The notes: generated by a model from the sequence alone, not told the origin. DNA of 64,000 bases from Cycas panzhihuaensis (GCA_023213395.1 CM041465.1:249371741-249435740), one strand, 5' to 3'; positions 11,201-22,005 are shown, numbered from the stretch's first letter. Numbers and translations are program-made.

Positions 11201-12490
11201 TTGGTTCTCTAGTCAAGCATTATTGGGTGGGGCAGGATAAGAATAGGCAATGGAGATCGTTTGAGGAGCTGCAAGGTCTTGAGGAGGAGATTCAGAGAGT
11301 GAAGGGGATTTTAGAAAACCAGTACATTCCGAAGCGGTCCTTTCCTGACTCACTGGTTTGGTCCCTTTCGTCAATGGGATCATACACGGTTAAAGACGGT
11401 TATAACCTGTTGATGAATAGGGAGGGCTGGGCTAGGAATGATTTACTGGCCGAGGTTTGGAAGTTGGGGCTTCTACTGAAGATCGTTGCTTTTTAGTGGT
11501 TATGCCTTCAAAATAAAATCCTAACAATGGATAACCTCATGAAGCGAGGCTTCTAGTTGGTGAACAGGTGTGTTCTATGCAAGGTGGATGCCGAGACCCT
11601 GGACCACCTTTGTATTCATTGCCCCTATTCTAAAGGAATCTGGGATGAAATCTAGTCCAGGTTGGGTTTAGTATGGGTTTCATCTAAATCACTGATAGAC
11701 CAGTGGTTAGCATGGGATTCTCCATTCAAGAGTAAAATGCTAGGTAGATTCTAGAAGATGATCTTCCTAGTAGGCTTTTGGAATATCTGGAAGGAATGCA
11801 ACAGGAGATTTTTTTAGGGAAGAGAGACAGACAGTGTGAGATTGTTCGCTGAGATTAGGAAGGGTATTGTAGAAATGTTAGTTCTCCCAAAGGAGGATAG
11901 GTTCCCCAAGAGGGAAGAAGGCATCCTTGAGGATTGGGGAATAGGCCTCCCGAAGGGCGGTAGTGAGAAGAGGAGAGCAATCAAATGGAACCCTCTAGGC
12001 TTAACCTGGGAGAAAATTAACTTTGGTGGAGCTGCCAAAGATAATCCCGGAGAGGCGGGAGGGGGAGGACTCTATAGGGATCATATGAGGACTCTGAAAA
12101 TGGGCTTTCGCAAAGTATTTAGGTATCCAAACGAACCAAAGAGCAGAGGTGCAGGCCATGCAAAGGGCGGTAGCTCTGTTGGATGAGGAGGAGGCACAGA
12201 AGGTGATCGTAGAAGGTGACTCCATGTATGTGATAAAATATTTAAGGGGGGAAGCGGAACCAGGGTGGAACAACATAGATATTATCAGAGATGTGTAAGA
12301 TGTTCTGAGGTCCAAAGTTAGAGTCCAGATCCAGCATACCTATAGGGAAGGGAATTCAGCGGCAGATTGATTGGCAAATTGGGCTGTGTTAAATAAAAGA
12401 ACCAAGGTTTGGAAGGAGGACTACCCAGAAGAGCTACTGAGACTGGTAAGGATTGATGCACATAGTGGGGAGGCAGACAGGGGAGCCTGA
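8288..12490 (+). pseudogene. LINE-1 ORF2: endonuclease, reverse transcriptase, zf-RVT, RNase H
   Basis: ORF2 nicks target DNA and copies the LINE RNA. Domains in order: APE-like endonuclease (8288-8980) with SWNIRGLN, LLQETKL, VAGDFN, YTWSN and LDHSPL; a linker; reverse transcriptase (about 9650-10700) with DKAPGPDGFPP, GLRQGDPLS and catalytic FVDD; zf-RVT near 11560-11630 with CVLCKVDAETLDHLCIHC; and RNase H (about 12010-12380). The first RNase H catalytic position reads FGGA instead of FDGA. The frame starts in frame 2, shifts near 9795 (one base lost in ATFLVLIPKK) and shifts again near 12100. Many stops are TAG at conserved Trp positions. Translation ends at TGA 12488-12490. Confidence 0.95.
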
Positions 12491-12628
12491 GAGGAATCTT
12501 CTTTAATCTAGGCTAGACCATGGGCTTGTCATGGTCATCTTTCCTAAGCCGTTGGGCTACGATGTATAAGGTTTGGGGACCTAGTTAAAACCCCTTCTAA
12601 TATTATTTTACCTTATCAAAAAAAAAAA
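12491..12628 (+). other. LINE-1 3' UTR and poly-A tail
   Basis: A short 3' UTR beginning GAGGAATCTTC ends in eleven As (12618-12628), directly followed by the second target duplication copy. A related GGCTTGTC...CCG segment occurs at the end of LINE-2. Confidence 0.85.
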
Positions 12629-12636
12629 GCACTTAG
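12627..12636 (+). repeat. Target site duplication, right copy (LINE-1)
   Basis: AAGCACTTAG matches 6037-6046; the two leading As overlap the poly-A tail. Confidence 0.85.
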
Positions 12637-12890
12637 CCCTCTTCAAGGTGAGGATACCTCCAAATAAGTGTCATTAGCTATTATTGACCTCTAAATAGCC
12701 AAGAATCTCATATGATACTAGAGCCTACACTAAAAAGATAATAAATACCAATGAATATAAGTATGTTTTTATTAATATATTGATTCATAAGAACTTATAT
12801 TATTCTATTTCTATCATTTATATTAATATTTTAAATATTATTGAAAAGTTATATTTTACTTGTACTAAAGCCTAAGTTAGGCCATTCTAC
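12637..12890. other. Continuation of the sequence interrupted by LINE-1
   Basis: AT-rich DNA, in the pre-insertion state joined to 6046 and therefore probably LTR of the minus-strand gypsy element. No genes or motifs seen. Confidence 0.4.
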
Positions 12891-12894
12891 TTTG

Positions 12895-13200
12895 CATATG
12901 ATATTCTATTCGAAGTTATTATGGCCTAAGTCATTCCAATATTGGCCCTTCTAATCTATACAACACATGGTTATTCTCATCATAGGGCCATTTTAAGCCA
13001 TTCCTATCCACTTTATAGACCATTCCAATCCATTTAAAAGTCGTTTATAGGCCATTTTAGGGCTACTTTAGTGGCCATTCCAAGTTGTTCTAGGGCTTTC
13101 TAGGCCATTTCTAAGGCCATTTCAAGGTTGTTCCAAGTTGTTCTAAGCCACTTCAAGCTATTCTAGTCTCATTATAAAAGTTATTCAAGTGTCATTTCAT
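12895..13200. repeat. Irregular short repeat built on GGCCATT
   Basis: Within about 300 bp, GGCCATT, GACCATT or AGCCATT followed by TTAAG, CCAAT or CTA recurs around ten times, interspersed with GTTGTTC. Spacing is irregular, so this is a degenerate short-unit repeat and not a clean satellite. I cannot say whether it belongs to an LTR. Confidence 0.6.
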
Positions 13201-14736
13201 AACTTATCCATGTATCATTATGCTTCAAGTTCATTCTTACCATACCATTCCATATTCATGCAATTATTGTCACATTGTTATGTTACTAGATTGTACTATT
13301 ATATCATTTCACCAATATTATTATTCTTAGAATCTAACAATTTATCTTGGTATTCTTAATTTCCTGACCTTTCACTCAACAACATTGTTCCACTATCTAA
13401 GCATTATTGCATTCCATCTGTGTTTAGTAGATGAAACTACATGTCTAACTTGTGGAAATCAAAGATAATGTGTGGGTCCCTCTTACTACTTTATACCTAG
13501 ACAATATTATGTATGAATGGTGGTAGAACTTATAAAGAACCAACTTCATGAACTAAATTCTATCATGGGTTAAGTTCAATAAAATATTCGTAGAAATATT
13601 TGAGATTGCTTAAATAGATATTACTACTATAAGTTAAGGAAACTTATGACAAAATGGTTTGGTAAAGAAATATAATAAAGGATTCACCTAAATAGCTTAA
13701 CTAGTAAAGGACACTCCAAATAATAATGTACTTTAATTATTTATTAATAATCTTTCTTTGGAAGTCTAAATTAATATCAAAATAATAGATCCATAAGATC
13801 TAAACAAGGTTACGATTTTGAAGACAAAGTCAAATCATAATATAAGCCCAAGCAAAGTGCATATATTCCTTTGCTCAATAAGATAATAAGGATAAATCCA
13901 TAAATAATGGATAATATAATAAGTAGAAAGCAAAATATAACAACCTCATAAATTGTTATTCTAAATATCTAACATAAAATCTAAGGAATGACAAAGGAAG
14001 GGACTTCACTTTAAATATGGAGGAATGTGGGGACCTTGATATAACTATATAAAGAGTTAATTCTATGCTATCAATCAAAACCTATAAATGAAGAGGAAGG
14101 AGAAGAAGAGATGAAATTAGAACTCCAAATCTTATAAGATAAAACTTTAAGCTTGAAATATGATACACCTAAATATCATTTTCATCTATGTTAACGCTTA
14201 TAAAACCAAATACACTAAAGTTATAAGGGTATCAAAAGAGAGTTAATGATAATCCTAATTGATCTAGAAAGCATCTATAATTTTATAAATATATCATTAG
14301 CACAATGATTAAATCTATTTCCAATAATAATTGCTAAGGTTTAAGTGTTACTCAATGACCAATAAGAAATCTCAAGACAAGCTATACTAGAAAATTTTAA
14401 AATTAATAAAGGGGATATAATACTTACTTAGATTTTTTCTGTCATAGTTATTAATAGGGTGAATGCATCTTTGAGTCACAATGATTATAAATCATTGGAA
14501 CCTTTGAAGTAAACTTAGATAAATTATTTATGAGGTATAATCATTAGGGGAGGTAAGTTATCTTATAAGAATAAGACCTATATAAAATAAAGAAAGTTTT
14601 ATTAAACTAAGTGGGAAAACTATTATGGGAGGGGCATAATGGTGTAGTAGCCTAATTATTCACATTACAAATAGAAATAGGACAACAAGGCAAGTAAGAA
14701 ACCCAAGTATAGGAAATATTAAGAAGCATGAGGACC
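13201..14736. other. Unclassified AT-rich sequence
   Basis: No open frame, LTR pair or domain could be recognised on either strand. By position it could include the outer part of the gypsy LTR interrupted by LINE-1, but the outer LTR end was not found. Confidence 0.4.
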
Positions 14737-14874
14737 AGTGGTTTCCCAAATGGTATATGCAGACAATCTTTTCTACAAAGTTGGTGGATGACCAATATTT
14801 TGATTACCTCATTGCTTATTAAGGTGGTAAATGAATAGAAAAGATTGTCTACATATACCATTTGGGAAACCACT
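14737..14874. repeat. Inverted repeat with 38-bp arms (hairpin, 138 bp)
   Basis: Arm 14737-14774 begins AGTGGTTTCCC; arm 14837-14874 is its reverse complement with one mismatch in 38. The spacer is 62 bp. No target duplication is evident next to the arms, so a MITE is not well supported; a local inverted duplication, or a locus giving a long hairpin RNA, are alternatives. It lies at the downstream (minus-sense) end of a copia remnant. Confidence 0.88.
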
Positions 14875-14929
14875 TTAAACTAGCCTCATTTTAGATATTT
14901 TTTAAAGGACTAATTGGAGTAGATGTAGA

Positions 14930-17400
14930 TGTCGAGGTAGATGATGCAGCGAATGCACCATGAGTGTATGTTGATGTAGGAAGTATTTGTTCTATAGAAA
15001 TACTTTATAGAGTAAGAGAAGTAATAGGTGCTTTTTAAGACTAATTGTCAAAGAATGAGATTTATGTAACATCTAAATCCTAGTTCTCTTCTAAAAATAT
15101 AATATCTCACTACGTATATATTTGCTTAGTAGTAGGATCATATAATTTGTATGTTTTACAACTAAGTTGATAACCAATAAAGATATATTTCCTAGTCTTA
15201 TCATCTAGCCTTTTCCTTTATTCTTTTGGTATGAGTGTGTATGTTGTACAACCAAAAGTGCACAAATGTAAGATTGTGGGATTTTAACCTAACTAGGGCT
15301 CCTCAAGAGTAATATTTAATACTACCTTAGTTGGACTTCTATTTGTGAAATAAATAACTATATGAAGGGCTTTAACCTATAATTAAAGTCTTAAATTCCT
15401 AGGGATAAGCATGGCTTTACCTTTACTAACCAAGGTCTAATTCGTTCTCTCAATAACTCCATTTTATTAAGGTGTGTAAGGGGCAAAAAATAATCATTTA
15501 ATGTCATTATCCTTATAACACTTGGTGAATTCATTTGATGTATATTTAGCTCCATTATCACAATGAAGGATTTTGAGTGGCTTTCCATATTTAAGTTTAG
15601 TAGCAAGCTTAAATTCTTTGAATTTATCAAAGGCTTCTATTTTCTACTTTAGAAAATAGACCTATACTTTTCTAGAATAATCATTAACGAATGTAATAAA
15701 ATAATATCAACTGCCAAAGGATGCTTATGACATGGTCCCATAGATATTTGGATGTACCATGGCTAAAGGTTCCTTGGCATACCAAGCTCTTCCATCTAAC
15801 CTGAATAGAGCTTGATGATATTTGCCTATACCATAGGCCTCATAAACACATTTAGTTTGCTTTATATTAAGTATACCATACACCATATTCAGTTTATAAT
15901 GTAAATAAAGGTTGTTCATATTTAAACGACCTAAGCATTGATGCCATAATCAGTCTTTTAGGAGTTTATGAGAAATAAATACTTTTTAAGTAAATTGCTT
16001 ATTTAAGTTTAAGGTTAAAGTAGAAGGATCAGAAGTAGAAGTTGAATTACTATAAGAACTAAATTCATGTGATTGGATCAAAGGTCTAGTTATTACATCA
16101 AGCTTGTATAGTCCCTAATCTTCATATCCTAAGGTAAGTAGGTTACTATTTATATCTATAATCAAGCATTTTCTAAGATGGCTAAACAAAATATCAAAGT
16201 TTTATTTATTTATCTAGCTAATAGATAATAAGTTATATGTCATGCTAGGTACATAGAAAACATTATTAAGATAATGCAGAGTATATGAATTTTTTAATGA
16301 AAAAAGAACATCACCAATCTTGGCAACCTTAAGAAAAGCATCATCTCCAAAAGTGACTGATTGATCCTAAATTAGTCTTGTATAAGTGAAATGTTCTTCT
16401 AAACCAGTCATATGTTGAGAGGCACCTGAATCGATTAACTAAGATATGTTAGAATGTTAAGTCGATAATGTAATAAAAAAGAGATTTTATGAGTCAGCTA
16501 TATGGCCTCCTTGATTCTGATTCTATCTCTGGTTTTGATTCCTATTCTGTTGGTTTCCTTAAGGAGCATTTTGATTTTGTCTCCTTGGTCCTTTGTGGTT
16601 CTTGATAATTTTCACATCCATGATTTTGATTACCCGATATGGCAAGGTAGCTTTGAAATTATTATTATTGAAGGTCAGCTCTCTTTTTTCTATAATAAGG
16701 TATAATATGGCTAGGTTTACCATAATAGTGATAAACAACCTAATAATTATATTGTGGTCAAGGTTGATATGGCTACTAGTATAGTTATTAGTCTAAATTC
16801 ATTGAACCAAATTGATAGGTCAATTATAGAGGATATTATCTTCCTCTATGATGGGCTACAAATGTTAGTATAGAAGAGGAAGTACCTCAAGTCCTTGATC
16901 AGCTTTGAATACATTCTTCTTAGAGTAGTAGACCCTCAAATATATTGAAGTTAATAGCAATAAGTTAATTTGTATGTTATAGATTATATATGAGGAAATA
17001 ATATTTAGGTGGCAAAATGTTAACTATGCAAGATATAAGATCATTATCATTTGGTGGTTGACTCATCACTATTAACTGATTCTTAATCACTTTGACTTGG
17101 GATAAATAAGCTTCTATAGATCCTATAAATGGAATGGAGTAAAGCTAGGCTTTGGACATCATTGCCTTGGCATTATAATTCCTCTCATACAGTGTACAAA
17201 TGATATTCCAAGTATTAATAGAGGTAGAGGCAACTATAACCATAAATGGAGGAGTCTCCTAGACAAAGACCATCCTTATAACTAAGACTAATCCATAAAG
17301 ACCTTAGGGAAGGTATATCCTAAGTAAGGGTAATCATCGAAAATGAATTTTAATAAATGCATAATATGTTAGACAAAATATAAATTGATTATTCATTAAA
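14930..17400 (-). mobile_element. Copia-A: decayed Ty1/copia element (minus strand)
   Basis: In minus-strand order: a gag remnant (about 17400-16450), aspartic protease (about 16440-16160), GAG-pre-integrase (about 15960-15725) and integrase with its C-terminal region (15720-15080). RT and RNase H, which should follow toward 14900, are not recognisable, so the element is 3'-truncated or too decayed. No LTR pair was found. Order and motifs are diagnostic for copia (integrase before RT). Confidence 0.85.
15080..16440 (-). pseudogene. Copia-A protease, GAG-pre-integrase and integrase remnant
   Basis: The protease active site is readable at about 16410-16440 as LIDSGASQHM (D-S-G-A). NNVFYVPSMTYNLLSISQI, near 16210-16270, is the copia protease C-terminal phrase. 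The GAG-pre-integrase block at 15725-15960 includes the H-x-C remnant region, NIKQTKCVYEAYGIGKYHQA and an ending like LAMVHPNIYG. The integrase core at 15391-15630 corresponds to the DNGGEY...NGV.ER motifs in shifted frames. The C-terminal region near 15090-15250 reads IFIGYQLSCKTYKLYDP, typical for copia. Stops and indels are frequent, so the polyprotein is dead. Confidence 0.85.
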
Positions 17401-17554
17401 AATGTAATTTTTTAAGATATAAATAAAACAAATAGAAAATAAAATCATTGGTAGGGGAAGAGAAAATGAAAATCTATAAGAAATAAATGAAGAGATGGTA
17501 AAATAAATGAATTATCATGATGAAATTTATGAAAAACTACAATATGAATTGACT

Positions 17555-18197
17555 ACTTATTACTACTTTAAATAGTGCCTCCAAACTTTTGCTAATTAGA
17601 TTTGAGTAAATTAGTAAAAAGGGCTAATAATATACAATAATTAGGTGACATTGTGGGCCAAAATAGGATAGAGAGCTAAGATTTTAAATGGGAATATAAA
17701 TGATATAGTAGGTTAGCATAGAGGTATGGTTTTAGGAAGAGTTAGTGAATATGATATGGAGGCATCATTATATATGCCTATGTTTATAAAGTCATAAGAG
17801 ATTTTGATCATAACAATAATTTATAAGAGTATGATAGTTGTAAAGAGGAGCTTCAGAGGAGAGCACTTCACTAGAGGCAACATTTTAGAATAGTTAATGA
17901 TGGTTAGTATTATTGAAAGAAGAGCCAATAGGAAAAGGTGTTATGAGAGACACATGGTAGGATATTATAAGATTGTTGGAAGTATTATCACTAATGGAAG
18001 GTATTAAAAAGATTTCTCACCATAAGATAAGAGTTTAAAAGGAAGTAAATTGCAAAGAAAATCAAGATCATTAATTTCCAGACACATGATTACATTTGAA
18101 GACATTTATAATAGAGTCTTTTGCTTAGTTAAAATTATAAAAGGAATGATAAAGACTAGAACAAGATCTGAAGTAAATGAGAGCCATTCAATTAGGA
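17555..18197 (+). mobile_element. Gypsy-B, upstream unit: 3' non-coding internal region (part 1)
   Basis: This segment is collinear with 53690-54390. Shared phrases include GGAGAGCTAAGATTTT, TTAGCATAGAG, AAGAGGAGCTTCA and GATGGTTAGTATTA, spread over 600 bp. In the downstream copy the same sequence lies between integrase and the 3' LTR of a gypsy element, so here it is the same region of another unit. LARD-A interrupts it at 18198. No coding capacity. Confidence 0.8.
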
Positions 18198-18358
18198 TAT
18201 TGGGTAATGTTAAACTATGTGAATATTAAATTGATGTAAATTAATGTGATTATCACTTTAATATATATTAGGTGGTTATAATTTGCACACTTCTTCATTG
18301 TAATTAGTTATTGGTTGACTAAGTGGCTCCTAGAATGTGATTGGATAACCAGGTGGTG

Positions 18359-18433
<75 letters not shown>

Positions 18434-18625
18434 GGTTTGGCATAACATAATTAGAAGTGATTATTTTCCACAAGTATATTATATTATATATTTATACATA
18501 TTTTTTCATTTATTATTCACTTATACATCTTTATTTTATAGTCCTGTTAGATCATAAACCTATGTATAGGCAATTAGTTTCTATAAGTGGTATAAGAGTA
18601 TGTTTTACTTATCCATGTTATTTCA
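18198..18625 (+). repeat. LARD-A 5' LTR
   Basis: Starts TATTGGGTAATG (TGTTAGGTAATG in other family members) and ends ATTTCA before the primer site. It contains a long TG microsatellite. Confidence 0.85.
18366..18432. repeat. TG microsatellite inside LARD-A 5' LTR
   Basis: About 33 uninterrupted TG units. The Val-Cys repeats it encodes in open frames are artefacts. Confidence 0.95.
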
Positions 18626-18627
18626 AT

Positions 18628-18639
18628 TGGTATCAGAGC
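18628..18639 (+). other. LARD-A primer binding site (tRNA-iMet)
   Basis: Exact TGGTATCAGAGC two bases after the LTR end. Confidence 0.92.
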
Positions 18640-20735
18640 TAGGGTTTTAATTTTATAATGATTCTATCATAACTCTAGGTTCAAGCTAGTTCTGACCCTA
18701 GTTAGATTGTAAGACTACGAGTGTATCCATCTATCAAGAGTTTATTCTAAACTTGCTTTTAGTATGCCTGTTTGTGACTAATAAGAGGGGTAAGTTAGTT
18801 TATTTAGAAAGTGAAGTTCTACTATAGGTTCTAGATGGTTTTGAACCATGATTATGTAGGGCACTTAGAAGCATGTTGGTGGTATAAGCTTAGAGCATGT
18901 TGGTGCCTATGTAACAAATCTAACTCATCCACAAGTATTCTAATTATCTCAAATCTTATAAAGATTTGCCACATGTTTTATTCATTTTTAGACTAGTTAT
19001 TTCATATGTTTTTCTAGTAGCCATATAGGTTGCACATGAGTCCAAGAGCAGGGCTTTGGATATAGGCTTGATCACCTTATAAAGCTAATGTTGTTGAGGT
19101 TTTGCCACAATTTTACCCTCTATCATGAAGTAGTACCATGATTTATGAGGTTTTTATGGCATGTTAGGAGCAATAGATGTTTAGTTATCATATGTAAAGA
19201 AACTAGCATGTATATAGGGTAATATTGAGAGCCTATTAATTATGTGAACCAATGTATGAGAAGCTTATAGGCTAGTAGTATGTACAACAAAGAGTTCACA
19301 GGTTAGAAAATGATCTTATCAATAGGATAAATGGTTTAATACTTAGTGTTCATGGATGCATACACCAATTTTGAAACTCTTATGGTAGATTAAGAGTGAT
19401 TTGATGAGAATTCTAATCATTAGTGTGAGGTTGTCATGAGGATATTACTTATTGGAGGGCTTGCATAAGATGTTTTTAATGCGTGGTAAGGTAAAAATGT
19501 TTTAGCAGAATGATCATTTAACCAATGTTACATTATAAGCTTAAAGGTGAATTATTTTGTATATTCTATCATTTTTTAGGATACTTTCTTTATGGATAAG
19601 GTTATTATTCTGTATTCTAATCATATTTGTGCTTAGATCTATGTTTTACAATTATATTATAGAGAAAAATGGATGTAGCATATATTGGGTGCTTAAAAGA
19701 ATGTTTGGGAATTTTTCTTAATGTTGGGAAGCTGGTGGAGCATCATATGATTAAAATTTTATAGGTTTAAAGCTATAAACAAGTCTAAAAGGTTAAAATC
19801 CTTTAAATAGAAACTTATATATCGAGAAATGATCAAGAAAAGCTCAACATAGAGTTTTAGATATTTTTCTCAAATATGGATAGCTTGTAGAGCATTGTAT
19901 AATCAATATTTTAAAGAATTGATGTTGTAGATGCATCTAGAGTAGTTTGAAATCTTAATTTCAAGCTTATGGATTGAAAAATCATCAAGAAATCACTTTG
20001 AAATGGCAATTTTACTCCACAGAGGTTCCACAACTCATGTGCATATCATACAAATCTTTTAAAATGAAATTTCTTATTAATATAAAGTTCATTAACTTTA
20101 TTACTCATATTATATGTTCTGAAGTTTGCCTAGCCCTTACAGGAGGTTGTATAGATGATTGAGAGCCAAATTGAAAGGAGCTACATGCATAATTTTCACA
20201 TTTTCTTTTTTTTTAACTTGTACTCAAAGAAATGACCATAACTCCCTCATACAGCATCAAAATTAAGTGTCGTCAGTTGTGTAGTAAAGTTGACTCATGG
20301 GGCTTTCTAATAAGTAGTCATATGATATGCCTTAAGGATTTTTCATGTTACTTTTAATGGTGTAAATTTTAGACATTGAGTTGATAGGATGTTAAAATGG
20401 ATCCTTAGATTTAAAAAGGAAACATTTTATCATATTGTTTTACTTGAATAATCATTTTTACATGTTAGTTCCATAGTGCAAAGAATGGGGTTGAGTTTTT
20501 TTAGCCAAGTTTATCTCCTTGAGGTATAGGAAAACCAAAAACAAGCGAAATGGGAATAGGTGAAGGCTACTTAATAGGTAACTATTAGTGAACCATGTAC
20601 AAAAATGCTATTCTAGAGGATTGATGGGTATAATGACTAGTTATCTATGTGATTTGGTAAATGTTTAATTTTTATATGGACACACCATCAATATTTAAAG
20701 TAATTATGCGACATACTTTAACATTAAGTAGGAAA
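18640..20735 (+). other. LARD-A internal non-coding region
   Basis: It contains no gag or pol motif in any frame. Homology with 49700-51530 includes GTAAGACTA(C/T)GAGTGTATYCA and TATCAAGAGTTTATTCTAAACTT near the left end. Near the right end (about 20240-20400) the shared phrases include AAAATTAAGTGT, AGTTGACTCATG and TTTTAATGGTGTAAA. Conservation without coding suggests packaging or replication signals, or simply common descent. Confidence 0.75.
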
Positions 20736-20894
20736 TGTTAGGTAATATCAAGCTATGTGAATATTAAATTGATATAAATCAACGTTGTTATCCTTTTAAT
20801 ATACATTAGGTGGTCATAGTGTGTACACATTTTCATTATAATTAGTTATTAGTTGACTAAGTGGCTTTTGGAATGTAATTGGATAACCAAGTGA

Positions 20895-20966
<72 letters not shown>

Positions 20967-21159
20967 TGGTCTCATATAATACAATTGGAAGTGATAATTT
21001 CCTACAAGTATATTATGTTATATGTTTGTACATATTCTTTTATTTATTATTTATGTGTATATCTTTATTTTATAGACTTGTTAGATCATGGATGTGTGTA
21101 TAGGTATTTAGTTTCTATAAGTGGTATTAGACTATGTTTTACTTGCCCATGTTCTTTCA
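20736..21159 (+). repeat. LARD-A 3' LTR
   Basis: Starts TGTTAGGTAATA and ends TTCTTTCA. It contains an AT microsatellite where the 5' LTR has TG. Confidence 0.85.
20897..20962. repeat. AT microsatellite inside LARD-A 3' LTR
   Basis: About 33 AT units at the LTR position occupied by the TG tract in the 5' LTR. Confidence 0.95.
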
Positions 21160-21709
21160 TAGATGTGTAGCAATATTATGAGTTTATAGCTTAGATGTTT
21201 GCTCAACAAGCAATATGAGAAATATTAGCAGTTGAGATGAGTAGTGAAATGGATGCTTGTGAGGAAGAATATGAATCATCTAATTAAGACTCATGTTAAT
21301 ATTTAGCACATCGAGGTCTCATAGAGGTGGTAAAAGATTAGTGATGGAAGACTGAGAAAAGTGGTGAAGAGATAAATGAGGTATACATATCAACATCTAA
21401 GGAGTTTTATAATCAAGCCCTTCACTTAATTATGACAATAAGAGATATGTGACAAATCATAATAAATCATAAAGGAACTCTTTATAAGAAAGCTAATAGG
21501 AGGAATAATAAATTGCAACCATTCAATAGAGGTCATTTGTCACCAAATAAAGTGTTATCTAGGTGATGAGTTTATGACCTCAATAAAGGCAATTTTGATT
21601 GTAAATCATAGCCATTTGAGAGGGTTTAAGTTGCAAAACATCAAAAGAATTTGTGATGCTTCACACTTTATGACTTTGTTAAATAATGGGAATTGCAAAG
21701 GGTTTATTC
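21160..21709 (+). mobile_element. Gypsy-B, upstream unit: 3' non-coding internal region (part 2)
   Basis: Collinear with about 54405-54955. Shared stretches include CTTAGATGTTT, GAAGTGGATGCT, CATATCAACATCTAAGGAGTTT (with changes) and ATAAAG at matching places. It continues 17555-18197 across LARD-A and is cut at about 21710 by the copia-B element. No gene is seen; the open frame 21574-21771 crosses the junction. Confidence 0.75.
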
Positions 21710-22005
21710 TGAAGGAAAGATGGATCTACGAAATAAATCACTCACATGCACATAATGGCAATGGAAAATGAAAAAGAGATGAAACAAGATACGAGAGAAA
21801 GCTTGCAGGTGAGAATGAATAATAACTCCCTTCTTGAGATTTTGCCTTTTATTATTGAGTGTGGGCATTAGGGTTAAGATTTTTCCACCTAATGACATGA
21901 ACCCGAAATTACATTTAAATGCATATAAAGTACATTTCACTAAGAGACTAGTGCTAATAATATATCCTAAGGTCACGTAATTAATCTACACAAATGACCT
22001 TGATA
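21710..22005 (-). repeat. Presumed 3' LTR of copia-B
   Basis: The segment between the purine tract and the point where gypsy-B homology stops begins TGAAGG and ends near TTGATACA on the plus strand. No second copy was found, so the call rests on position alone. Confidence 0.45.

Larger units (their letters stand above)
6047..12628 (+). mobile_element. LINE-1: full-length but broken L1-type plant LINE
   Basis: This 6.6-kb retrotransposon has a leader (6047-6678), ORF1 (6679-8265), ORF2 (8288-12490), a 3' UTR and an A11 tail (12618-12628). The repeated AAGCACTTAG on both sides is the target-site duplication expected from target-primed reverse transcription. Both LINE proteins can be followed nearly end to end, but they carry many in-frame stops, mostly TAG, and a few frameshifts. 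It is GC-richer than its surroundings, as expected for a later insertion. The host sequence is probably the LTR of the minus-strand gypsy element. Confidence 0.95.
18198..21159 (+). mobile_element. LARD-A: non-autonomous LTR retrotransposon
   Basis: Two direct repeats, 18198-18625 and 20736-21159, are alignable over their whole length (for example TATGTGAATATTAAATTGAT, GTTGACTAAGTGGC, CACAAGTATATTAT). They flank a 2.1-kb internal region. A tRNA-iMet primer site (TGGTATCAGAGC, 18628-18639) follows the first LTR after 2 bp. The internal region has no open frame with a domain, but it is collinear with the internal region of LARD-B (49687-51530), so it is a real family and not random decay. The insertion splits gypsy-B sequence, and the uninterrupted equivalent is near 54385-54435. 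Confidence 0.88.

Noticed and set aside
10719-11216. 165-codon minus-strand frame
   Set aside because: Antisense shadow of the LINE-1 ORF2 region between RT and the zinc finger; no domain.
18369-18557. Open frames encoding Val-Cys repeats
   Set aside because: Translation of the TG microsatellite; the Tyr-Ile frame at 20879-21103 is the same effect from AT repeats.
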